Source: Fragilaria radians
Taxonomy: Eukaryota; Bacillariophyta; Fragilariophyceae; Fragilariales; Fragilariaceae
Length of the DNA stretch: 36,971 bases
Reading direction: 5' to 3'
Assembly: GCA_900642245.1 (NCBI GenBank)
Contig: CAAAJI010000088.1
Span: forward strand, 155,450 to 192,420
Shown in pieces: positions 11,589 through 21,330 of the stretch; the stretch's first letter is position 1; every line of letters begins with the position of its first letter. The notes beneath the pieces are model-generated. The model ran no database searches and was not told where the DNA came from. It worked only from the letters and a program-made list of their open reading frames with translations. The translations under genes and the position numbers were made by a program.

Positions 11589-12068
11589 TTGGCAGAGAAA
11601 GATGGCATAAAGGATGGATGCAAAATCATCAGCAAATCGGGCATTACCTCATACGACTCCTCTTGGATTGCAGGAGTGGGTGAGAAGGAAAATAATGAAG
11701 AACAAAACTACAACAAAACCGATAATGAAATCAAAGATACCTATGAGACTGACAACAATATTAGTATTGCACCCATGGATGAAATAAACCCTAATATCAC
11801 AGCAGATATTTTACATGAGCAAACAAATAATGATAACTCCAATCCAACAGGAGGAGATGCCAAGGCACCAGAAGAATTCAATCCAGAGACAGAATTTGAA
11901 AATGATGATACTTCTGAAGATGAAGATGTGGATGAAAACACTACAAATGACAATGAAGATATAAACAATGACAGGACAAGGACAAGATCTGGAAGACAGA
12001 TTACACCACCAAGTCGATTGAATCTTTACCAAGAAGATCTTAGTCACACAAACTCACAAAAAGAATGA
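11589..12068 (+). pseudogene. Acidic pol linker of element A (right copy)
   Basis: A 159-codon open stretch joining integrase to RT, acidic and Asn-rich in the middle and basic near the end (RTRTRSGRQ). An extra T near 12047 relative to the left arm shortens the frame. It shows no recognisable fold; linkers at this position in copia pol are variable. Confidence 0.75.
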
Positions 12069-12149
12069 GTATACACAAGAATCTCAATTTATGATTGCAA
12101 AGACAATGCATCATTTAAACCACCAAAGTCTACAGTGAAAGAATGATTA

Positions 12150-13190
12150 TGCATTCTTGGAAACATTTGGACTCAATAAAGGGTTGAAACACTTTGGAGC
12201 AAAAGGTTATGACGCTGCAGTTGAAGAAGTTAAACAGTTACATGACAGACATGCATTCAAACCTATCTGAATTAAAGACATGTCACAACTTGAGAAGCAA
12301 AGAGCTATGGAAAGCCTCATCTTTTTAACTGAAAAGAGCGATGGGAGAGTTAAAACTAGAGCTTGTGCCAATGGAAGCGCACAAAGAGAATATATAAATA
12401 AAGAGGATACAACAAGTCCCACAGCATTGACAGAATCTATTCTGATTACTGCAACAATTGATGCAAGAGAAAAACGCGATATTATGACAGCGGACATCCC
12501 AAATGCTTTTATCCAAACCGACATGGATACAAATAGCAAGGAGAAAGTAATAATGAAAATCAGAGGATCACTAGTAGACATCCTAGTATCAATGGATCCG
12601 ACAACATAAAAGGAATACGTGACCCAGGAAGGCAATCACAAGGTGCTTTATGTTCAGTTACTTAAAGCAGTATATGGAACTTTGCAAGCAGCATTATTGT
12701 TCTATAAAAAATTGAAAAAAGATCTAGAAAGTATTGGTTTCAAAATCAATCCTTACAATCCATGTGTGGCGAATAGAACCGTGAGAGGTAAACAGCACAC
12801 AGTAACCTGGCATGTAGACAATCTAAAGTCTAGTCATGAAGACCCAGAAGTAAACAATAAGTTCTACAAATGGTTAGAGAAAACCTATGGAAATCCATCA
12901 GTAAAAGCAAAAAGGGGTAAAATACACGATTACCTGGCGATGAAACTTGATTTCACTGAAGATGGAAGAGTAAAGGTGGATATGAAAGATTATATAAACA
13001 GCATGATTAAAGAGTTTCCGGAGGAACTGGCTGATTCAAAATATCCATGGATAGAGAAGACGATGTGAAATTGTCAGATGCCAAGAGGTAGATTTACCAT
13101 ACATTTGTTGCAAAGTGCTTATTCTTGTCAAAGAGAGCAAGACCCAACATTCAGACAGCCATTGCCTATGCCACCTTCAAAGCCACCCCC
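12150..13190 (+). pseudogene. Reverse transcriptase of element A (right copy)
   Basis: Reads GLNKGLKHFGAKGYDAAVEE (from about 12165), a TGA at 12268-12270, then ESLIFLTEKSDGRVKTRACA, first catalytic Asp in TADIPNAFIQT (12280-12609), a TAA near 12607, then LLKAVYGTLQAALLFYKK, NPCVANR and WHVDNLKSS (12619-13068). The second Asp of the VDD box is Asn (codon 12820-12822). A TAG interrupts the frame near 13088 before the conserved HTFVAKCLFLSKRARP. RNase H is missing. Confidence 0.9.
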
Positions 13191-13289
13191 TAACATTGGA
13201 GCACATTTCCCATTGCCACACTTACAGCCTCCATTGCAAAAGATGCCCACACCACTTGACGCTGCAGACGCCTACCCCTAGTTTGTAGA
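13191..13289. other. Flank between element A and LTR
   Basis: About 100 bases with no gene. It is slightly GC-richer than what follows and has a short ACACAC run nearby (about 13317-13325). I cannot assign it; it could be degraded RNase H or the far side of the interrupted LINE. Confidence 0.3.
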
Positions 13290-13865
13290 TGCATGTAACA
13301 TAAATAGGACATATTACACACACACAAGCGTTGATGCAACCAAGATGAGAGAAACAACAAACACAAGTGCTTTACCTCTGTAGTTACCTTTTAGTTACCT
13401 ATGTAGCTGAGGGAGTCTAAGTTGTGATAAACTGGGAAGATAAATTTGTTCTATAATAAAATTAAGCTATAGATTATTATTTTGTGTAAATTGTGAGCCT
13501 ATAATTTAATTTACTATTGTCTTTCTTAGCCATAGAAAGGATCACTATATCTATTGTTGGGAACACTTTCCTGAACCGTTAAGATGTGCCAAAGATATTC
13601 TAATACATATCTGAACTTCTCTAACATACCAAAGATTTAACTATCAATGATCTTGTTTAGCGAGTTTTAGATATCCTTGATAAAAGCAATCGAAAAAGTG
13701 GCAATGAAGGGTATCTATAACGAATGAAAAAGAATAATAGCCATACTTCCAAAAATATCCTTTGTCATGTGGGACTCAAACTCAGAGCATCGCAATTACT
13801 TGACGGTTCACAAACAGTTCCACTTCTAACTGGTAATACTAAACTAAATAAACTATCACAATATC
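13290..13865 (-). mobile_element. LTR of the D/E copia family, minus orientation
   Basis: Inverted homologue of 25213-25870. The two share an exact 32-base stretch (13574-13605 against 25466-25497, containing CTTTGGCACATCTTAACGG) and weaker colinear similarity on both sides, including the LTR start (TTACTAATAA region near 13865, corresponding to TGTACGATATTC at 25213) and the stretch around CACAATTT. No element body of the D family is attached here, so it is a solo or truncated LTR. The apparent 87-codon open frame at 13724-13987 overlaps it and is probably not a gene. Confidence 0.65.
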
Positions 13866-13984
13866 TTACTAATAATAGTAGAGTTAATAGTATTTACTTA
13901 TCTAAAAATAGAATAGGTCACATAGGTAACCTTTCTTTCTATGCCTTCGACAAAAATATGAAATCGTCTTTAATTTACTTAAGT

Positions 13985-14940
13985 TAATGCATCAATTTGC
14001 ATAATTGTTTCCAATAATCTTTGCTTGTTTCCTTTACTCTTGTTGTAAGAAAGGCTATGGCTGGCTGTATATCACACCTAGCTCTCTTGCTGATGAACAA
14101 TGCTTTGCTACAAATGTATGAAATGCCTTTGCTTTCTCATTTCCTAGCTTCCTTGCATTTGGATTTATTTCAAATAAGTCTTCATTCCATGGACATTTTC
14201 TCAGGCTCTCTGGATAGTCTCAGGATACACTGAAATCTAGATTCATTGCTAGATATTTGTGCACTTTTCCTGTGGTTGCTTTCACTGGTGCAATCCTTGG
14301 ATCACCATAATTTTCCTGTAACCACAAATAAAACTTATTGTTTACTGCTGGGTCTTGATGGCTTGACTTCACATCGTCAACATGCCAAGTGATCATATGT
14401 TGTTTTCCATTTCTAATTTGATTTGCCACACATGGGTTGTAATCATTTACTTTGAAACCAATTGTTTCAATATCACTTCTAAACTTTTTGTAAAGGAGTA
14501 GCACTGACTGGATCATTCCATATAATGCTCTGAGCATTTTCTCATAAACCACTCTTTGACTCCCCTTGTAGACAATGTAACTCCGGTACATTTCAGGGTT
14601 AATTTCAATTAGCATATCTACCAATATGCCACGACTCTTCATAATGATCTTCTCTTGGTTTTTTTATCCAACTTGGTTTGGACAAATGCATTCGGACTGT
14701 CCACTGTCATTACATCTCTACCTTCTTCAGCATCTATGGTGGCTGTCAGAAGTATCAATTCGGTTGCTGCTGTTGGACTTGTTGCGTCTTCTTGATTAAC
14801 ATACTTGCGTTGAGTACTACCATTTGCGCATGTCCTTCCTTTTATAGTCTTGTCTTTCTTCATACTAAGAAAATTAGACTCACTAGTGCTCTTTTCTTTT
14901 CCATGGCGCTCAATTTTGACACATTGCTAGGTTGAACTAT
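13985..14940 (-). pseudogene. Reverse transcriptase and start of RNase H, element B
   Basis: Minus-strand RT of a relative of A. The upstream block (14639-14863) has RTCANGSTQRKYVNQEDATS and the first catalytic Asp in MTVDSPNAFVQT; the next (14220-14642) has LRALYGMIQS and WHVDDVKSSH, so both Asp of the VDD box are intact, unlike in A. A frameshift joins the two blocks at 14639-14642. After another shift near 14215 the sequence reads HTFVAKALFISKRARCDIQ and LTTRVKETSKDYWKQL, then stops near 13985, so RNase H is cut off and no matching 3' LTR of its own is seen. Confidence 0.87.
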
Positions 14941-15589
14941 CATTTAGTTGCTTCATTTCTTTTAAAGCTGCGTCCCATCCTGGTTTACCAAATTTCTTAA
15001 CTCCTTTGTTGAAACTGTAGGCTTGAATAAATTGATAATTATTCTGTGTGCCTTGAATCTTATGATTCAATGTTGTGAAGACTTTGGCTGAGTTGTATAT
15101 ATACTTGGTATAGCAATATCCTTGTGTTTGGATATTGTATTGTGCTAACAATAACTTGATGGGAGGTCTGGATACTCTTCCAGGTCTTGTTCTCTTGTGA
15201 ATTGAGTCTTTGTCTTCTTTGTCACTGCAGGACTTGCATTCATTGGACTCTTCATCACCATCAGTTTTCTGATCTTCATCATCTTCTTCATTGTTAACAT
15301 CTTGGAACTCTTGGTCAACATCATTTATCTCCTGGATTGCATCCTGGGTTGGTAACTAGATTGACTTGGTGTCATGTAGTATGTCTGCAATGGCATCCTG
15401 ACTTACTTTATCATAATAGGCCTCATTGTCAGAATCTTTGTTATCTTCATCGTTACTGTCCCTCTCCACTACTGCAGTGAAAGTATCATCATGCAGTATC
15501 ATGCCATGTTTGGTATTTATCTTCAAACCTGAAGGCATTTTATCTTTATCAGCCTGTGTATGGACCATCTCAATGACGTTCCGAGCCAT
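14927..15589 (-). pseudogene. Acidic pol linker of element B
   Basis: Minus-strand linker between integrase and RT in two or more frames: 15356-15589 (SDNEAYYDKVSQDAIADIL) and 14927-15151, which ends with the pre-RT segment GVKKFGKPGWDAALKEMKQL. The middle part (15150-15355) codes for acidic runs in shifted frames with stops. Confidence 0.7.
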
Positions 15590-15599
15590 TGGAAGAGGT

Positions 15600-16470
15600 G
15601 TAACTTGTCATCTTGTAATAATTGATCCCGTCTGGAGATCTAGTAGCTCATGGCCACCCTGTTTGTTGCTTAAGTACCTTAGAAAGACGCAGTCAAGCGT
15701 TCTTGGATGTTGTGAAATCAAATTTACAGGCTCATTGTGGGCTTGAATATAAGTCCCAAAAGGTATCATACAGTAATTGTTGAAATCCAAATTTTCTTGA
15801 TGAAAAATCATTCTTGGACAATAATATGGAGATGGTGGAAAAAAGTTCAGCTTTTTGTGCTCTCCATAGCCAGAATCTTTACCATGGTTGCAGGGAATTT
15901 TGTAAAAGGCAGTCAAGGAAACGTTGAACGAAATTGCTCCTTAATCACTTGGATGCTTCTCTCCGCTTTGGGAACATGCTCCTGAGCATTTGAATAATTC
16001 ATCTTTACTTCATATATTTTCTCCAGCTCTTGCATAAGTGAACAATATTTGTTATCACATGGATGCTCCGGATCCTGAAACCAGCAAGGTTGTACAGCCA
16101 AAGTACATTATCTTATGCACTCCTGTACGCTTTATCTGTCTTGTTAGGTACCCACTCTGTGGTGCAGTACATGATATGTTGTGAGATTGTTGTCAAAAAG
16201 TACATAACATATATGTACATGGTATCCATGCATCAAATCACATCGTGTTGTGCTTGTATAAGCTCTGGTGGTATTTTGATATAGTCAGACACTGCTGGAC
16301 TCAGCTTTCTCCTTGTCGTTTTGCCTTTCAGGCTGCCAATGTCTGGGCCAAATATGCTTTCTGCAATCTTGATGTCTTCTAACGTAGCTGGATTATTCTT
16401 AATAAAATTCAGTCGTAGAATAGCCTTGAAGTCTTTTACACTTTTGGACTTCCTAGAGCATTATACAAAT
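15600..16470 (-). pseudogene. Integrase of element B
   Basis: Minus-strand integrase in broken frames. From about 16440 downward: KNNPATLEDIKIAESIFGPD and GSLKGKTTRRK, first Asp in CMD near 16215-16225, then 15913-16101 with CDNKYCSLM (second Asp) and EHVPKAERSIQVIKEQ, which keeps the catalytic Glu that A has lost. 15608-15916 carries FFPPSPYYCPRMIFHQ, IPFGTYIQAHNEP and LDCVFLRYLSN. Internal stops and frame changes occur near 16100 and 15910. Confidence 0.85.
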
Positions 16471-16567
16471 CTCTAGCTTTCTTGGCTTGTTGGAATTGCC
16501 TTTCTGTAAAAAAAGCTTTATTCTCCTGCACTGTTGTCATAAATTGATACTTTGTGCTGTTTGTTGT

Positions 16568-17116
16568 CTATGGATTAAATGCGTATAATTCCCGTGTTGT
16601 CTTAATGAAACGAATTGATTTTATAGGCGTTATATACACCCAAAATGTCTGTTTTGTATCATCGTCCATTATCCTTGTTGTCTTCTCAAGTTGACTCAAA
16701 CTCAGTATGTTAGTCATTCCATTCTCATTAAAGTACACTTGTCCCGCATGATTTGTGTTGGTGACTTGATCACACTTAAAAGGACCTCCATTAGTGGAAA
16801 GCATCAATGCTTCACTTGACTTCCTGACATTCTGAACTAGCTTAGCATTGCAGAATACATGGTCTGTAGATTGGTTGTCTAATAGGATCAGATTCTTCAT
16901 CTCTGATATATTTGCAAGTTGGGCATGGTATTGACTCCATCCTTCTCTCTTGCCTGAATTGTCACTCTCAGTTTCCACATGATTAGTCTCTGATGGACTA
17001 GATTGGCTTGTATGTGTAGTCACTGAACTGTTGTCATATTGCTGACTGGAAGTTATCACAAAATCTGGCCCATCTTCATGAACCATTTTGATTCTGGTCT
17101 CGCCTTGTGTGGACAA
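16568..17116 (-). pseudogene. Protease region of element B
   Basis: 182-codon minus-strand frame. LILLDNQSTDHVFCNAKLVQNV (around residues 70-92) matches the protease segment of this copia lineage (D-N-Q/G in place of D-S/T-G), followed by STNGGPF and QVYFNENGMTNILSLSQLEK. It overlaps the gag frame by about 60 bases in another frame. Confidence 0.82.
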
Positions 17117-17870
17117 TTGGGTGACACGAGGCCTGCTTTTCTACACCTATAACATTTGCCTTCTAGCTGTAGAAATGACAGACTAGGGGCTTGTTCATCT
17201 GTATCATTCCAATTATTGGTCATTCTCTGACTCTGAATGTAGCTTGTATCAAACTTGTGATTACATAGCACATTTATGGCTTCAGCCATTGTTTTCGGAA
17301 ATTGATCATTTCCTAGCAAATACTGGGTACTCAATCCATTCAGGATGCTCCAATATTTCTTCTTATTGCTCTGTTCAATAAATAGGTATGCAGAATACTG
17401 CTCAAACGCCATTGACACTAGTACTGCATAATCTTCTTGTGTTTTTGATTTGAAACCATCCATTTTCATAAGGAATTTCTTTAATATCACAGGACCTCCA
17501 AGATGCAATTCTAAGACATCCTTTGACACCTTGAATCTTTTTGTGTAGTCTTGGGGAGCTTCTCCATCTCTCTCTCTTGTTGATGCAAACACTTTAAAAG
17601 GGTCCATCATAATCACCATAGGATACTTCTTGTCCTGGAAGTTAAGGGCGTATTCTCTTTTAGCTTTTAACAAATATATAGGTTTATTAACTGTATCCCT
17701 ATCATATTTTTCTCAAGATTCCATCTTTTGCTACATAACTTTGCTGCATTGATCCCATAGAAATGTGTATACCTTTGTCAGATTTGTCTGATAGGTCTCT
17801 TCACACTTAATGTGAGGTGTTGCCGCTTCCTTGAGATGTTTGTCCTCGAGCTGTGTTTTGCCCGCTCATC
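17056..17870 (-). pseudogene. Gag of element B
   Basis: A 205-codon frame (17056-17673) contains LLKAKREYALNFQDK, DGEAPQDYTKRFKVSKDVLELH, GGPVILKK and AINVLCNHKFDTSY, then a zinc knuckle CYRCRKAGLVSPNCP. In the knuckle the conserved His is Leu (C-x2-C-x4-L-x4-C), which should weaken zinc binding. Upstream, to about 17870, a shifted stretch with two stops still reads CEETYQTNLTKVYTFLWDQC, so gag originally began further right; the N-terminal SAKQA-type segment seen in A is missing. Confidence 0.82.
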
Positions 17871-18080
17871 ATCATATTCCAAAAATATGATATTTTGAAT
17901 AAGAATGTTGAGATTACTCCTACAAAATAGAAAGAATCCTACTTACAATCACAACTGCTATAGCTCTTAGATTCTTATTCAAAATATGATTTCTTTGCTG
18001 CTGCTCGCTGCACGTCGATTCGGGGTTTTTCCATAATTTTAGTCCGATTAATCATAAATTGCAACACTGTAAGTGCGTAA
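17871..18080. promoter_or_regulatory. Divergent gap between elements B and C with 17-base inverted repeat
   Basis: About 200 AT-rich bases separate two gag regions that point away from each other. 17890-17906 and 17971-17987 are exact inverted copies of ATTCTTATTCAAAATAT, separated by 64 bases. Each copy precedes one gag, so they may be remnants of a post-LTR primer-binding/leader sequence shared by both families. The 5' LTRs expected on either side are not recognisable. A promoter role is only an inference from position. Confidence 0.45.
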
Positions 18081-19001
18081 ATGGTAGACAATATGACTGA
18101 TTCAGAGATGAATCGACCAATTCCATATATTGGGGATGACCCCATTGAAGCAAAAATATACAAATTGAGAATTGCCCAATACATTAACAATCAGCAGAAA
18201 CTGGAAAAAGAATGTAAAAAACTGTACACGGTAATTCTAAGTCAATGCACTAGCTACATGACAGCAAAGTTGAAGGCTATGCCCACTTTTATAGAGATGC
18301 ATTCTGAAAAAGATCCAATAAAGCATTTAAAGGCAATTAAAGGTTTGACATTCAGGTTTGTTAACAAAAAAGAATATAAAATGAGTCTTTTTGAAGCTAT
18401 TGACAAACTATATCGACTTTACCAATCAAAGGACATGCCCAACACTCAGTTTCTGGATAAATTCAACAACTTGATTGATGTAATTGAGCATTATGGTGGA
18501 ACTATAGGAGTGCACAGGAAGATCACTGAAGACATCTTAGCCAAACACACTGATGGAACATATGATGGGGTAAATTGGAAACTGGCGTACACCGATGAGC
18601 AAATGAAACAAGCAACCGAAAAAGGAAAAAAAGTTTTAGCCTGGATGTTCCTTAACCGCTTTGACCTCACTTGTTATGGTTCCATGCATGTCAAGTTGCA
18701 CAACGATTATGCTACCGGACAACCTGGTGTATATCCCAACAACAGGATCTATGCCTTTGCTCTCATCAATAACCGGAACAATGGCTACAAAAAATCATAT
18801 CAAAATCCAAGTTACAATGGAATATCTTTTGCTCAAAATGGATCAAGATTGTCAAGTGGAATTGCTTGTTGGGGATGTGGAAGGAGAGAATCACATTGGC
18901 GGAATGTACCCGGGCAAGCTGAATCAAAAGGTTTAAGGCAAAGCAAGATAGAAAGCAACCAGCTGCTGAGAATTCTACATTCCAAGGTCAACAACACTTG
19001 A
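18081..19001 (+). pseudogene. Gag of copia element C
   Basis: 306-codon frame, the longest intact retroelement ORF after A's pol. It has the capsid pattern of the diatom-type copia gag: KKLYTVILSQCTSYM, LKAIKGLTFRF, YRLYQSKDMPNTQFLDKFNNLIDV-like text around residues 110-135 (given here in part), VIEHYGGTIG, and a C-terminal zinc knuckle CWGCGRRESHWRNV. The knuckle has one extra residue before His and Val in place of the last Cys, so it is probably non-functional. The start Met follows stops in the same frame and the spacing to the divergent gap is natural. Confidence 0.85.
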
Positions 19002-19009
19002 ATGTGAAA

Positions 19010-19560
19010 GCAACAAATGAGGATTCAAAGGAAGATGTGAGCAACGATAATGATTTGGATAAAGAGTACAATGGGTACTATGTTGGAAATGATTTCCATC
19101 AGCAAAGCAACAAGATTTTAAACAACAGTCAAGGAAAGGTTGGAGATTTGCTCATCCTGCTTGATAGTCAAAAGACACACAGCACATTTGACTCTAAGTT
19201 GGTACAAAACATCAGATGTGTTGAAACCACTTTGAATAATAACCAATGCAGGAACAATATATAATCAACAAGCGGACTTACCAAACTATGGTACAGTATG
19301 GTTCAATCAGAACTCAATTTCAAATATAATCTCAATGTCCGAAGCAGAGCGTAGGGGACATATGATATTTTATTCTCCTGGCTGCCTATAGCTCACCAAG
19401 AAAGAGAACACATTCACAATGAGCTTCAAAATGAGTCCATCAGGATTGTATGTCTACAAGGCACCGGATCTTGGATTAAGTCTTGTCCAAACCATCAATG
19501 AGAACAGTAGATTTCCCACACCATGACAAATAGACTCAGCAAAGTGTGCAAGGGATCTTT
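19010..19560 (+). pseudogene. Protease region of element C
   Basis: Reads DLLILLDSQKTHSTFDSKLVQNI (18998-19264, start overlapping the gag stop by 4 bases), then in a shifted frame GTVWFNQNSISNIISMSEAERRG (about 19290-19355). Here the protease motif is DSQ. A TAG near 19388 and a TGA near 19525 interrupt the remainder. Confidence 0.75.
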
Positions 19561-19565
19561 ACAAA

Positions 19566-20319
19566 ATGATTGGACAACCATCCTATGCCAATTTCATGGC
19601 TATTATTCAAAATTATATCTTACCAAATCTTGATATCTCAGTCAAGGACGTGGAAAATGCACATAGAATCTTTGGAAAGGATTTAGGCAGCATACAAGGA
19701 AAATACTTTAGATTGCGCCCAGATGCTGTGACTACGGATTATATCCAAGTTTCTCCGGATATCATGGCATTGCATCAAGATGTGACAATTGTGGTTGATG
19801 TCATGCACATTGATGGGATACAATTCCTCATCACCACTTCCAGAAACATTCAATTCACAACAGTGGCTCGGTTAGAGAGCAAAGAGTGGAGAGCTCTATG
19901 AAGAGCCTTGAAAAGCTGTTAACCTCTAAAAAAAGCGAGGTTTCATAGTTCGGACATGTTTGGGAGATGGTGAGTTCGAAAACCTTCGAGATACACTACT
20001 GCATACGGGTGTACATTTGAACGTGTGCGAGCCGTGTGAGCACATACCAGAAGTGGAAAGGAAAATTAGTACCACTCTACCATTTAAGAGATTACCACCA
20101 AGTCTCGTTGCCCACGCCGTGATTTTTTCCACAATGTGGATAAACTTCTTTGCACCAAAACGGGGAATATCCAATACCCTTTCACCACAGGCCATAGTCA
20201 CAGGGCTATCACCAAATGCAAACAGGCATTGCAAAATTCCCTTTGGAGGGAAACAAGGACAGTTGGGGCAATGTCTTTGGGATAGACAGGCAACATTCAA
20301 GGGACTTATTAGTTTATGA
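19566..20319 (+). pseudogene. Integrase of element C
   Basis: First block (19566-19901): HRIFGKDLGSIQGKYFRLR, DYIQVSPDIMALHQDVTI, first Asp in VVDVMHIDGIQFL. After a stop and a frame change, the second block (19960-20319) has GDGEFENLRD (second Asp) and EHIPEVERKI (catalytic Glu). The DDE residues are therefore all visible but in two frames. There is a stop at 19899-19901. Confidence 0.82.
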
Positions 20320-20927
20320 GACTCCTGACTGGAAGAATAATTAAAGCTCAGTCGTTTACTCCTTTGCTGATGGCAGAAGAGGTGATAATGCAAGTAGAAA
20401 AGATGGGTACATTTAATTCAGTGTTTGACATGGATGAGAGTGACAATGATGATATGAGTCTTAGCAACTATAGCATCATCAGCCAGAATGAATTAGCTGA
20501 TCTAGCAATCATGAATCAGACTCAAGTGGAAGCAAATGAAACTTATATTCCCGATACAGTTCCATCCCAAGCAAACAATACACAATTTGAAGGAGTGGAC
20601 AGTGAGTTTGAACACACTGAGGACGTTCTGAGCGACAGTGAAGAGCTAGAGAGTGAAGATGACAGATTGGTTGATTCAAGCAATGATGAAGAGTTGAAAG
20701 GCAATCATGAGGGATTGATCACCACTGACATTACTCATGAAAACGCTGGGGAACAAGGGAGACATGTGAATTTGAGAAAAGACCTCTTTGAGAACTATGA
20801 GTTTCTTCAAGAGGGTGCATTAAAAAATTCAGAAGATCAGAAATCAAATAGTGTGGCAACACAGTGGTCCCTAAAACAAGGGCTCAAACATTTTCCCAAA
20901 GGAAACAAGAGAGGCAACTTTATCTGA
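20316..20927 (+). pseudogene. Acidic pol linker of element C
   Basis: 203-codon frame beginning RLLTGRIIKAQSFTPL (the end of the integrase), then a strongly acidic stretch (DMDESDNDDMSLSN; EELESEDDRLVDSSNDEE), ending GLKHFPKGNK, which matches the pre-RT segment of A (GLKHFGAKG). It overlaps the previous frame by 4 bases. Confidence 0.75.
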
Positions 20928-21330
20928 TCTTATGCAACTACACAACATGAAAGTCTTTGAACCAGTGGATCAATTGCTGCTGTCAAAACAAGAAATTTTG
21001 GGAACTTTTTAAATACTCTAACTTTCATTAAGAGGAAGAGATGTGGGCGCATAAAGGCTCAAACCTGCGCGGATGGCAGACCCCAGAGAAATGTGTATCA
21101 AAAATGGGAGGCTTCTTCACCTACAGTCAGGACAGAATCAGTCCTGTTCACCTCCATGTTAGATGCCCATGAGGGAAGAGTCATAGGAGTGTACAACATA
21201 CCTGGTGCTTTTCTGCATGCAAAACAAACAGATTTGATATGGATCTCTAGTTGGATTAAAAGGAGATTTCCATACGTATCGAGGAATGGATATGCTTTCT
21301 TAACAAAAGGAAGCTTCAAATCTGAATGGT
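20928..21330 (+). pseudogene. Reverse transcriptase remnant of element C (core deleted)
   Basis: QLHNMKVFEPVDQLLLSKQE (about 20935-20995) then, in another frame, KWEASSPTVRTESVLFTSMLD and VYNIPGAFLHAKQTDLIW (21093-21350). The first catalytic Asp is Asn (codon 21195-21197). The whole palm segment with the VDD box is missing: by about 21330 the sequence has already reached the post-VDD thumb region. Roughly 140-170 codons are absent compared with A. Confidence 0.82.

Larger units (their letters stand above)
7999..13169 (+). mobile_element. Copia element A, right copy (right arm of inverted repeat)
   Basis: Plus-strand twin of 1-5171, with about 99% or better identity by eye. Order: candidate 5' LTR and leader (7999-8713), gag (8714-9785), protease-integrase (9977-11390), acidic linker (11589-12068), RT (12150-13068) and the start of the RNase H connection (HTFVAKCLFLSKRARPNIQ, about 13095-13155). 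RNase H proper and the 3' LTR are missing: coding similarity fades after AIAYATF at about 13180. The true outer boundary of the repeat cannot be set because its partner leaves the window. Confidence 0.93.

Noticed and set aside
8960..12270. Reassigned or read-through TGA codons in element A
   Set aside because: TAA and TAG also interrupt the element, frameshifts are common, and the host genes use ordinary stops; decay is simpler.
1..13169. Palindrome as a single-molecule foldback artefact
   Set aside because: Foldback chimeras have little or no spacer and copy the flanks; here a 2.8 kb unique spacer lies between arms that end at LTR termini. An assembly error is still possible and is listed for checking.
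13760..13800. tRNA-like T-arm (GTTTGAGTCCC on the minus strand)
   Set aside because: It aligns with the corresponding part of the D/E-family LTR (GTTAAAGTCC near 25295-25310) and no cloverleaf or acceptor stem can be built around it.
13724..13987. 87-codon plus-strand open frame
   Set aside because: It lies mostly across a minus-strand LTR, is low-complexity and has no domain.
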